A stretch of 5,706 bases of DNA from Bacilli bacterium (GCA_022774485.1 JALFLX010000135.1:1-5706), one strand, 5' to 3'; shown: positions 1-5,464, counted from the stretch's first letter. Notes: generated from the sequence alone by a model not told the origin. Numbers and translations: made by a program.

Positions 1-21
1 GTCTCCATCCATGCTAGTGAC

Positions 22-50
22 ATTATTCTATAACGAATGTTAGTCGTGAA
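22..50 (-). promoter_or_regulatory. Putative sigma-A promoter for a gene beyond the left edge
   Basis: Read on the minus strand there is a -35 box TTCACG (45-50), a 17-bp spacer and a -10 box AATAAT (22-27). This is 4/6 and 5/6 agreement with the vegetative consensus. Transcription would begin near position 15 and leave the window. A purine-rich TGGAG at 3-7 could be the ribosome binding site of that gene, but its start codon is not visible. Promoter identity is inferred from motif and spacing only. Confidence 0.45.
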
Positions 51-65
51 CACCCTAGGGTGTTC
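48..65. promoter_or_regulatory. 18-bp perfect palindrome, candidate operator
   Basis: GAACACCCTAGGGTGTTC is its own reverse complement over all 18 bases. It overlaps the first three bases of the -35 box of the putative leftward promoter, a position typical for a repressor site. No T-tract follows on either strand, so it is not an intrinsic terminator. It is not a Gram-positive LexA box (GAAC-N4-GTTC), because the GAAC/GTTC half-sites are 10 bp apart. The regulator is unknown. Confidence 0.4.
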
Positions 66-106
66 CTCATGGTATGAATCTAGATAGAAATATCCTGATC
101 TAAGTA

Positions 107-146
107 TAGAAAAAGGTTTGACACCATTTTCTAGTATCAAACCTTT
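107..146 (-). terminator. Rho-independent terminator of the rpsD-tRNA-His unit
   Basis: On the minus strand the 10-bp stem AAAGGTTTGA / TCAAACCTTT (137-146 pairing with 112-121) encloses a 15-nt loop. Its descending arm runs directly into a T-tract (TTTTTC, to about 109). It lies just downstream of tRNA-His in the direction of transcription and closes the unit begun at the rpsD promoter. The loop is rather large, so strength is uncertain. Confidence 0.75.
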
Positions 147-156
147 GCTTTCTCGA

Positions 157-233
157 TGGGGCGGATAGTGGGACTTGAACCCACGAATGAGCGGTTCACA
201 GCCGCTAGTGTTAACCCCTTCACCATATCCGCC
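157..233 (-). tRNA. tRNA-His (anticodon GUG)
   Basis: The complementary strand folds into a full cloverleaf. The acceptor stem is GCGGATA (226-232) pairing with TATCCGC (161-167), with U8 following. The anticodon stem AGCGG/CCGCT holds the loop CTGTGAA with anticodon GTG at 197-199, and the T arm is GTGGG-TTCAAGT-CCCAC (168-184). Two histidine identity features are encoded: the extra G at -1 (position 233), which faces discriminator C73 (position 160). The 3' CCA (157-159) is also genomic, so no CCA addition is needed. The gene follows rpsD by about 34 bp with no separate promoter that I can see, and a terminator follows it, so it is probably cut from the rpsD transcript. Confidence 0.97.
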
Positions 234-238
234 ATGTA

Positions 239-258
239 ACTGGCTCCGAAGAGCCAGT
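239..258 (-). other. UUCG-tetraloop hairpin between rpsD and tRNA-His
   Basis: In minus-strand RNA, ACTGGCTC and GAGCCAGT form a perfect 8-bp stem closed by C(UUCG)G, a tetraloop known for unusual stability. It begins 9 nt after the rpsD stop codon and ends 5 nt before the first tRNA base. No U-run follows, so it is unlikely to be an efficient terminator. It more likely protects the rpsD 3' end after tRNA processing or keeps the tRNA from misfolding with the mRNA; this role is inferred. Confidence 0.75.
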
Positions 259-267
259 GTAAGACGA

Positions 268-879
268 TTAGAGTTTTCTGTTGTAGAATTCGATGACCTG
301 AGCTTCGTCGATCTCAGAGGTGAGTTCGCTTCTTTCCGGAAGACGGACATAGGTACCCTCTAATTTGTTGAAGTCGACAGTGACATAGCCGGGGATAGCC
401 GGTTTTGCATCGATGTTCTCACGGACGATCTTAAGGTTGTTGCTGGCTTCTTTGAAAGTGATGACAGCGTTGATAGGAGTGATATAAGAGGGGATGTCGA
501 TCTTCTTGCCGTTGACAAGGATGTGGCCGTGATTGACAAGCTGACGAGCTTGACGTCTGGTCTTAGCAAAGCCCATACGATAGACAAGGTTGTCGAGACG
601 AGATTCGAGGAGCTGGAATAAGGCTAAGCCAGTGCTCTTTTCCTTATCAGCCTTCGCGATGAGGAAGAATCTTCTGAACTGTTTCTCAGAGAGGCCATAA
701 GTGAATCTTAATTTCTGCTTCTCAGTGAGCTGAGTTCCGTATTCAGTTTTCTTCTTCTGACGGGCATCACCATGCTGTCCAGGGACAGTGGTTCTCTTGG
801 CGAGCTCTTCGCCGGTTCCTAAGATGGAATAACCTAATCTTCTGGAGATTTTCCAGGCAGGTCCAGTGTAACGTGACAT
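268..879 (-). CDS. rpsD: 30S ribosomal protein S4
   Basis: This 203-residue protein is small-subunit ribosomal protein S4, a primary 16S rRNA binder that starts assembly of the 30S body. In Bacillus it also represses its own mRNA. The N-terminus MSRYTGPAWKISRRLGYSIL is the family signature. The region lacks the zinc-binding cysteines (no Cys in the protein), so it is the zinc-free form. The S4 RNA-binding fold lies at about 93-155 (SRLDNLVYRMGFAKTRRQARQLVNHGHILVNG), followed by RLPERSEL (179-186) and a typical VIEFYNRKL end. The ATG at 879 is chosen because AAAGGAG (889-895) lies 9 nt upstream and the protein then starts like its homologues. An in-frame ATG at 930 would add 17 residues foreign to S4 from within the leader and has no ribosome binding site. 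Length is normal for the family. Confidence 0.97.
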   Translation of the reverse strand: MSRYTGPAWKISRRLGYSILGTGEELAKRTTVPGQHGDARQKKKTEYGTQLTEKQKLRFTYGLSEKQFRRFFLIAKADKEKSTGLALFQLLESRLDNLVYRMGFAKTRRQARQLVNHGHILVNGKKIDIPSYITPINAVITFKEASNNLKIVRENIDAKPAIPGYVTVDFNKLEGTYVRLPERSELTSEIDEAQVIEFYNRKL

Positions 880-1020
880 TCTAAATTTCTCCTTTCCGTT
901 ACTTGCATAACGATAAGAGCGTAAGTCCATTTATCTCGGATGAACGTCGTTCGCCTTGATAGCTAGGCTACTTGATTTGGCGTCATCGGACAGATAACTA
1001 CTTGCGTGCTACGCATGCGT
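880..1020 (-). promoter_or_regulatory. Structured rpsD 5' leader, candidate S4 autoregulatory RNA
   Basis: About 140 nt separate the predicted transcript start (near 1020) from the rpsD ATG, and they fold well. A 5-bp hairpin TGCGT-AGC-ACGCA sits at 1003-1015. A long-range helix pairs GATGA (983-987) with TCATC (939-943) and CGCC (979-982) with GGCG (952-955). The loop of that helix holds the small hairpin TAGC-CTA-GCTA (960-970). On its 3' side an 8-nt bulge can instead close as GAAC-GAC-GTTC. The hexamer CAAGTA occurs three times (900-905, 969-974, 999-1004). In Bacillus, S4 is known to bind the rpsD leader and repress it; this leader is assigned that role by position and structure, not by a proven match to that fold. 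Confidence 0.55.
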
Positions 1021-1025
1021 TGATT

Positions 1026-1054
1026 ATTCTACCAAATCATGATTGTCGGTTCAA
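1026..1054 (-). promoter_or_regulatory. rpsD promoter
   Basis: The minus strand has -35 TTGAAC (1049-1054), an exact 17-bp spacer and -10 TAGAAT (1026-1031), giving 4/6 and 5/6 consensus matches. A-rich and T-rich sequence upstream (1055-1072) may act as an UP element, as expected for a ribosomal protein gene. The start point falls near 1020, inside the 10-bp palindrome ACGCATGCGT (1011-1020). Confidence 0.75.
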
Positions 1055-1093
1055 GAGAAATTTGTAGAAAATCGCAACCTTTTTTGCGTATTT

Positions 1094-1112
1094 CAGACCT
1101 TTCTCAGGTCTG
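1094..1112. repeat. Inverted repeat between divergent rpsD and leuS promoters
   Basis: CAGACCT (1094-1100) and AGGTCTG (1106-1112) form a perfect 7-bp stem with a TTCTC loop. It lies upstream of both promoters and is not followed by a T-tract on either strand. It is therefore probably outside both transcripts and could be a protein-binding site rather than an RNA element. A second small repeat, CGCAA (1073-1077) with TTGCG (1084-1088), sits beside it. Confidence 0.35.
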
Positions 1113-1118
1113 TTGCTC

Positions 1119-1147
1119 TTTAAAATATAATGCTAAATCCTTATAAT
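1119..1147 (+). promoter_or_regulatory. Putative leuS promoter
   Basis: A perfect -10 TATAAT (1142-1147) is preceded at 17 bp by TTTAAA (1119-1124), a 4/6 match to the -35 consensus. Transcription would start near 1154, leaving a leader of only about 20 nt that consists of the ribosome binding site GGAGG (1162-1166) and a 7-nt spacer to the ATG. A second TATAAT at 1126-1131 lacks a good -35 partner. Confidence 0.55.
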
Positions 1148-1173
1148 ATTGAGAAGTTGTTGGAGGTATTCCT

Positions 1174-3585
1174 ATGGGCTATGATTTTAAAGAAGTAGAA
1201 ACCAAATGGCAAAAAGTGTGGGAAGAGAACAAGACTTATCGCACTGATTGCAATGATTTTTCCAAGCCGAAGTTCTTCGTCATGGACATGTTCCCCTACC
1301 CGAGTGCAGTCGGCTTACATGTCGGACATGTGGAAGGTTACACAGCTACCGATGCACTTTCTAGAATGAAGCGTATGCAGGGTTTTAATGTTCTCCATCC
1401 GATCGGCTATGATGCATTCGGTTTACCTGCTGAACAATTCGCAATCAAAAACAACAAGAACCCTGGTCCTTATACCGATCAGAATATTGATAATTTCCGT
1501 GTCCAATTAAAGCGTTTAGGCTTTTCTTATGATTGGGATAGAGAAGTGAAAACTTCTGATCCTGATTATTACAAGTGGACCCAGTGGATTTTCCTCAAGC
1601 TTCAGGAAAAAGGCCTCGCATATGAGGACTATCGCACGGTCAATTACTGCCCTGCCTTAGGCACTGTTTTAGCGAATGAGGAAGTTGTCGATGGAAAGAG
1701 TGAAAGAGGCGGATTCCCCGTGGAAAAACGCCCTATGAGACAGTGGGTCTTAAAGATCACTGCTTATGCAGACAAGCTTTTAGAGGGATTAAAAGAACTT
1801 GACTGGCCTCAATCCACGTTGACCATGCAGAAAAACTGGATTGGTAAAAGCAAAGGCACTGTCTGCCAGTTTGATGTGAAAGATAGTGAGAGACAAATTG
1901 AAGTCTTTACCACCAGAGCTGACACTCTCTTCGGCTGCACTTATGTTGTCTTAGCTCCTGAACATCCGCTTGTCAAAGAGATTGTTAGCGAAGAGCAAAG
2001 AGAAGCTGTGGAAGCTTATCAAAAAGCTTGCCAGGCAAAATCTGATATGGAGAGAACAGATACCACCAAAGAGAAAACCGGTGTCTTCTTAGGCGCTTAT
2101 GCGATCAATCCGATCAATTCGAAGGTGGTTCCAATCTTTGTCGGTGATTATGTCTTAGGAAGCTATGGAACTGGCGCTGTCATGGCCGTTCCGACTCACG
2201 ATCAAAGAGATTATGAATTTGCCAAGAAACACGGATTAGAGATGATCCAAGTCATCGAGGGGGATTGCTCTGCTTCTGCTTATGAAGGGGATGGCATTCA
2301 CATCAACTCTAACTTTGCGAACGGACTTCATAATGAAGATGCAAAGAAGGCTATCACGGAGAGATTGATCGAGCTCAAACACGGTCATTATCAAGTCAAT
2401 TATAAGCTTAGAGACTGGCTCTTCTCCCGTCAAAGATATTGGGGTGAACCGATTCCGATGATTCATTTAGATGACGGAAGAGTTGTGCCTGTCAAGGAGG
2501 AAGAACTTCCGCTCCGCTTACCGGAATTGGATGATTATCAACCTACAGGAGATGGCAAGCCTCCGCTTTCGAAAGCAAAAGACTGGCTCAATGTTACTAT
2601 CGATGGAGTACACGGAGAGAGAGAAACCAACACCATGCCGCAATGGGCAGGATCTTCTTGGTATTATGCAAGATACATCGATCCCCACAATCCAAACTGC
2701 ATCGGCGATAAGAAACTCCTTGATCACTGGCTACCGGTCGATGTCTATGTCGGCGGTGCAGAACACGCTGTCCTTCACCTCCTCTACGCTCGCTTCTGGC
2801 ATAAATTCTTACATGATGAGGGAATCTTCTCCTCGACAGAACCTTTTAAGAAACTTTATCACCAAGGATTGGTCTTAGGATCTGATGGTCAGAAAATGTC
2901 AAAATCTTTAGGCAATACGGTAAGCCCCGATGATGTCATTAACGAATATGGCGCTGACAGCCTCCGCCTTTATGAGATGTTCAAAGGACCTGTCGATCAA
3001 TCGATGCCCTGGAACAACGATGGCCCCAAAGGCGCAAAGCGCTTCTTAGATAAGGTCTACCGCCTCTATAGCGACGAAGAATTTAAAACTAAATATGTAG
3101 AACACGATAATCCGGAACTCGATTATGTGTATCATGCGACCATCAAAAAGTGTACCGCAGATTATGAAATCCTTCACTTCAACACCGGTATCTCTCAGAT
3201 GATGGTCTTAGTCAATGAGCTTTACAAAGCCAAAGAACTTCCTGTCGATATCCTAGAAGGATTGACAAAACTCTTAGCTCCGATCTGTCCTCATGTCGCT
3301 CAGGAATGCTATTCGCTCTTAGGGAAAGAAGGATTGATTGACTACACAAACTGGCCTACCTGTGATGAGAAGAAACTCTCTGCGCAGCCTGTCACATATG
3401 CTGTTCAAGTGAACGGAAAGCTCAGAACAACCATTGAGTGGGAAAAAGATTGCACACCAGAAAGAGAAAATGAGCTCAAAGAGCTTGCTCTTCACGATGA
3501 AAAAGTCAAACCTTATCTCGAAGGAAAGACTATCGCAAAAGTCATTGTTGTCAAAAATAAGATTGTCTCTATCGTTGCAAAATAA
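1174..3585 (+). CDS. leuS: Leucyl-tRNA synthetase
   Basis: This cytosolic class I synthetase charges tRNA-Leu with leucine using ATP and edits mischarged tRNA. At 803 residues it has the length of the Bacillus enzyme. The HIGH motif appears as HVGH (49-52) after MFPYPSAVGL. The KMSKS motif is at 574-578 in GSDGQKMSKSLGN. The region at 155-185 (VNYCPALGTVLANEEV) is the Firmicutes form with only one of the usual zinc cysteines. The CP1 editing domain spans about 225-420, with TTRADTLFG (246-254) and GTGAVMAVPTHDQRDYEFA (332-350), whose aspartates belong to the editing site. WAGSSWYYARYIDP (491-504) leads back into the catalytic core. The anticodon-binding helices and C-terminal domain follow from about 640. 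The start has GGAGG 7 nt upstream and matches homologues. No frameshift or missing core motif is visible. The gene is monocistronic and divergent from rpsD. Confidence 0.98.
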   Translation: MGYDFKEVETKWQKVWEENKTYRTDCNDFSKPKFFVMDMFPYPSAVGLHVGHVEGYTATDALSRMKRMQGFNVLHPIGYDAFGLPAEQFAIKNNKNPGPYTDQNIDNFRVQLKRLGFSYDWDREVKTSDPDYYKWTQWIFLKLQEKGLAYEDYRTVNYCPALGTVLANEEVVDGKSERGGFPVEKRPMRQWVLKITAYADKLLEGLKELDWPQSTLTMQKNWIGKSKGTVCQFDVKDSERQIEVFTTRADTLFGCTYVVLAPEHPLVKEIVSEEQREAVEAYQKACQAKSDMERTDTTKEKTGVFLGAYAINPINSKVVPIFVGDYVLGSYGTGAVMAVPTHDQRDYEFAKKHGLEMIQVIEGDCSASAYEGDGIHINSNFANGLHNEDAKKAITERLIELKHGHYQVNYKLRDWLFSRQRYWGEPIPMIHLDDGRVVPVKEEELPLRLPELDDYQPTGDGKPPLSKAKDWLNVTIDGVHGERETNTMPQWAGSSWYYARYIDPHNPNCIGDKKLLDHWLPVDVYVGGAEHAVLHLLYARFWHKFLHDEGIFSSTEPFKKLYHQGLVLGSDGQKMSKSLGNTVSPDDVINEYGADSLRLYEMFKGPVDQSMPWNNDGPKGAKRFLDKVYRLYSDEEFKTKYVEHDNPELDYVYHATIKKCTADYEILHFNTGISQMMVLVNELYKAKELPVDILEGLTKLLAPICPHVAQECYSLLGKEGLIDYTNWPTCDEKKLSAQPVTYAVQVNGKLRTTIEWEKDCTPERENELKELALHDEKVKPYLEGKTIAKVIVVKNKIVSIVAK

Positions 3586-3608
3586 TAAGGTTGAAAACAA
3601 AGGTCAAG

Positions 3609-3639
3609 TGATCTGTACCCTTTGTCAAGGACACATTGA
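3609..3639. repeat. Terminal inverted repeat of the IS remnant, leuS side
   Basis: The sequence begins TGATCTG and contains TACCCT (3616-3621) and ACACATTGA (3631-3639). The opposite end, read on the other strand, contains TACCCT and ACACAATGA at nearly the same spacing (24 versus 23 nt). It starts 24 nt after the leuS stop codon. The terminal TG and the CCC block resemble the general pattern of IS3-family ends, which I know from the family rather than from a search. Confidence 0.55.
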
Positions 3640-3664
3640 ATAAAGGGCACACAACAATTCGATG

Positions 3665-3701
3665 TTACCTTCTTGGACTATTCCAAGAAGGTAATTTTTT
3701 T
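3665..3701 (+). terminator. Rho-independent terminator downstream of leuS
   Basis: A perfect 13-bp stem, TTACCTTCTTGGA (3665-3677) with TCCAAGAAGGTAA (3682-3694), has a CTAT loop and is followed by seven T residues (3695-3701). It is the strongest terminator in the window and lies 80 nt after the leuS stop. On the minus strand there is no T-run after it, so it acts one way. It lies inside the IS remnant, so leuS probably uses a terminator brought by the element. Confidence 0.92.
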
Positions 3702-3704
3702 CGC

Positions 3705-3920
3705 TCACAGCACTTTGGATTCCCTAGGCTGTTGAAAAAGATATTCCCTGTATTCGCATGGCGTCATCTGCTTTAGATCCCACTGGCATCTAAGTTGATT
3801 GTAATCGTCCTTATAATTGTTGATTTCTTTCTCGAGCTGCTTGAAAGTAAGACAGTTTTCTAAATGAACCTCATCTTTCATGTGCCAAAAGAATAATTCC
3901 ATCGGGTGTTGTCCTCCCAT
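3705..3920 (-). pseudogene. IS3-family transposase (OrfB) C-terminal fragment
   Basis: The 71-codon frame encodes the extreme C-terminus of an IS3-family DDE transposase (integrase core). PMELFFWHMKDE (6-17) corresponds to the family motif PMESFFGHMKDE, in which the Glu after Met is the last catalytic acidic residue of DD(35)E. YNQLRCQWDLKQMTPCEYREYL (about 41-62) matches the closing YNNxRxQWxLKxMTPxEYR block. Both catalytic Asp residues and the whole N-terminal part are missing, so it cannot transpose. Homology seems to begin at about codon 6 (near 3907). The preceding bases look like the 5' leader of the element, so the fragment arose by internal deletion. Substitutions within the motif (S to L, G to W) also point to decay. 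Confidence 0.82.
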
Positions 3921-3934
3921 ACAAAACGGATAAC

Positions 3935-4006
3935 AGAAAAAACGTCATACAGCAACTAACTTCTCATATTATTGCTTAGTTAGTTCACTGTATGGCGTTT
4001 TGTTTT
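3935..4006 (-). terminator. Long hairpin, probable terminator for pepC (bidirectional)
   Basis: AACGTCATACAG (3941-3952) pairs with CTGTATGGCGTT (3988-3999), and AACTAACT (3954-3961) pairs with AGTTAGTT (3978-3985). The two helices are separated by a small internal loop and capped by a 16-nt loop. On the minus strand the stem is followed by TTTTTT (3937-3942), making it a terminator for transcripts from pepC. On the plus strand TTTTGTTTT follows, so weak reverse activity is possible. It sits about 110 nt after the pepC stop, within the IS remnant near its 5' end. Confidence 0.75.
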
Positions 4007-4009
4007 CTG

Positions 4010-4038
4010 TCATTGTGTAAAATTACAGGGTATCGTTT
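4010..4038. repeat. Terminal inverted repeat of the IS remnant, pepC side
   Basis: TCATTGTGT (4010-4018) and AGGGTA (4027-4032) are the reverse complements of ACACAATGA and TACCCT found at the other end. About 15 of 24 positions agree, concentrated in these two blocks. The outermost bases no longer show the expected terminal CA, so the true boundary may lie a few bases either way. Confidence 0.45.
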
Positions 4039-4111
4039 AACTTTTGGATGAAGCTTTTATTCTGCCTGATTTACTTTTTTTCTATGGGATTTATCAAATG
4101 GTGACAACCAT

Positions 4112-5449
4112 TTATTTCATTTCAATCCAAAGTGTATTGTACGGAGATTGCTTTTCAATCGTGGACTTCTCGTATTTCTCAACAACTTCAGGATCAAGAT
4201 ATTTCTTGTTGACGAAGACTTCATAGACATATTCATCAAACCAATCGTCAGACATGATGTAATAACCTTTGAAACCATTCTCTTCTCCCCAGGAGTTTTG
4301 AACTTTGTATCTATTTGGAACACCATCGACTAAGTTGACTCCGGTGAAGGTCATAGCGTGGTTGCAGAAGCTTGCTCTGAGATTTGCTCTCTGGCTCTTA
4401 TTCAAAGTGTAATTTAAAGAGAAAAGCTCTTTTCTTTGGAGAATTCCATCCGCTAAGATGCCTTCTTTTCGTAAGGATTGAGTGGAGACATCTGCTGCAA
4501 ACCAGCAGGGTCTCTTATCTTCTAAGGATTTGATCAAAGCATCCTTCATCACGGAAAGAGGGACATTGAAGAAGATGACAGGATCTCCGCCGATGACATT
4601 ATTGACAAGGTCACAGGTGTATTTTTGATACTGCTTCATTCCATTTAAGGGAGCATCGGCTAAACAGATGTAATCATCTAACTCTTCTTTGAGATATCTC
4701 TCATAGAACTGTTTTGGAGTGAGATTCTCTAAACGGACAAATTTTCCATCTTTATCTTCGTATTCGTAAGTGAAAGAAGAGACAGGGTTTCCTAAGGACA
4801 TCTTCAAGATGCGGTAGACATCGTTAAGATAGCCTTGCTTCATCGTCTCTAAGACTTCTTGCTTCGCTCCTTCTCTTTTCGCTTCTCTCAGCTCTAAATA
4901 TCCTTGCATGAGATAACGAGTGAGGACTTGGTTCAGCTCTGAAGTATTTTTGCTGACTGCTTCATCAGGCATGACATCAAAGGGGACAACACCGTATTTC
5001 TTAACAAGGTTTGTGAACATGTGGAAATGTCCGCCATCCCCTAAGGCAGAGTCAAGTAAGAAGACATTGTCCCTGCTGTCAAGTTCTTCATCCGCATGCT
5101 CTAAACCTTTCTCCAAGAAGAAATTCGCTTTTTCTAATTTGTCATAGAACTGTAAGTAAGCTTGGGAAAGCTCGATCTCTTTGACATTGAGGGTCTCTTT
5201 TAAAATCTCGCGTAAGACATTGAGACCTGCAAACATCCAGCAGCGTCCGCTCTGTCTCTGATTTGTGACTTTGCCAGTTTTGACTTCGACAGAAAAAACA
5301 TCCTTCATCTCATGATAGAGAGATTCATCGATACAGGATTCATTGATGCCGTGTCTTAAAATGTTGTTCTGCAATTTCTTAAGACCATCTCTTTTCTCAT
5401 AATCTTCTTCAAAAAGGGATAAGTCTTGTGCTTTTAAAATTTGATCCAT
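4112..5449 (-). CDS. pepC: Aminopeptidase C / bleomycin hydrolase family cysteine peptidase
   Basis: This 445-residue cytosolic protein belongs to peptidase family C1B (papain fold; PepC, PepE/PepG, bleomycin hydrolase). These enzymes trim N-terminal residues from peptides and usually form hexamers. Numbered from the ATG at 5449, the oxyanion Gln64 and catalytic Cys70 lie in NQRQSGRCWMFAGLN, with the papain-like six-residue spacing. His364 is in SFCNHAMTFTGVN and Asn385 in YKVQNSWGEENGFKGY, completing the triad. SQAYLQFYDKLEKANFFLE (95-113) is also characteristic of the family. There is no signal peptide or membrane segment. The start at 5449 has GGAGG 5 nt upstream; an in-frame TTG at 5461 would place that site inside the gene. 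Length is normal (about 435-450). The C-terminus, LWIEMK, differs from the WDPMG-type ending of lactic PepC, so exact specificity is uncertain. It is monocistronic. Confidence 0.93.
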   Translation of the reverse strand: MDQILKAQDLSLFEEDYEKRDGLKKLQNNILRHGINESCIDESLYHEMKDVFSVEVKTGKVTNQRQSGRCWMFAGLNVLREILKETLNVKEIELSQAYLQFYDKLEKANFFLEKGLEHADEELDSRDNVFLLDSALGDGGHFHMFTNLVKKYGVVPFDVMPDEAVSKNTSELNQVLTRYLMQGYLELREAKREGAKQEVLETMKQGYLNDVYRILKMSLGNPVSSFTYEYEDKDGKFVRLENLTPKQFYERYLKEELDDYICLADAPLNGMKQYQKYTCDLVNNVIGGDPVIFFNVPLSVMKDALIKSLEDKRPCWFAADVSTQSLRKEGILADGILQRKELFSLNYTLNKSQRANLRASFCNHAMTFTGVNLVDGVPNRYKVQNSWGEENGFKGYYIMSDDWFDEYVYEVFVNKKYLDPEVVEKYEKSTIEKQSPYNTLWIEMK

Positions 5450-5454
5450 ATAGT

Positions 5455-5460
5455 CCTCCA
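5455..5460 (-). promoter_or_regulatory. pepC ribosome binding site
   Basis: The minus-strand sequence TGGAGG lies 5 nt upstream of the ATG at 5449. It fixes that ATG as the start and argues against the in-frame TTG at 5461. Confidence 0.85.
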
Positions 5461-5464
5461 AACA

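Larger units (their letters stand above)
3609..4038 (-). mobile_element. Internally deleted IS3-family insertion sequence remnant
   Basis: The leuS-pepC gap contains a transposase tail on the minus strand flanked by end-like inverted repeats. The lower end (3609) reads TGATCTGTACCC, beginning with the TG typical of IS3-family termini. The upper end (to about 4038) carries a partly matching copy. Each end is followed inward by a hairpin terminator that faces incoming transcription. The 5' part of the element (end repeat, terminator, a GGGAGGA ribosome binding site) is joined directly to the last ~70 codons of the transposase, so most of orfA and orfB has been deleted. No target-site duplication is evident, and the upper terminus is degenerate, so the outer limits are approximate. 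The family assignment rests on the transposase tail. Confidence 0.6.

Noticed and set aside
48..65. LexA (SOS) box at the left-edge palindrome
   Set aside because: The Gram-positive LexA site needs GAAC-N4-GTTC; here the half-sites are separated by 10 bases.
880..930. Extended S4 start at an in-frame ATG (930) adding 17 residues
   Set aside because: No ribosome binding site precedes it, the added residues do not resemble S4, and the ATG at 879 has AAAGGAG at good spacing and gives the conserved MSRYTGP start.
1055..1173. T-box riboswitch upstream of leuS
   Set aside because: There is no T-box consensus, specifier hairpin or terminator, and the best promoter leaves only about 20 nt of leader.
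2471..2878. 135-codon open frame inside leuS, with others antisense to leuS (2236-2466, 2518-2727, 3319-3600)
   Set aside because: They overlap the well-supported leuS frame, have no family resemblance, and are explained as chance frames in a long gene.
3434..3643. Plus-strand frame ending in a CxxC-like sequence across the leuS end
   Set aside because: It overlaps leuS in another frame and runs through the IS terminus; no ribosome binding site or homology supports it.
4039..4111. Possible gene or pepC terminator between the IS remnant and pepC
   Set aside because: Only a 7-bp hairpin (AAATGGT/ACCATTT, 4096-4113) over the pepC stop is present, with no T-tract; I see nothing else there.
4044..4226. 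Plus-strand 60-codon frame at the pepC 3' end
   Set aside because: Mostly antisense to pepC, and the product shows no recognisable motif.
4920..5147. Plus-strand open frames within pepC (4148-4333, 4920-5147)
   Set aside because: They are antisense to a conserved enzyme and have low-complexity Ser-rich or hydrophobic content typical of out-of-frame translation.
5450..5461. TTG at 5461 as the pepC start
   Set aside because: It would use GGAGG as codons 1-3 rather than as the ribosome binding site; the ATG at 5449 is correctly placed behind that site.
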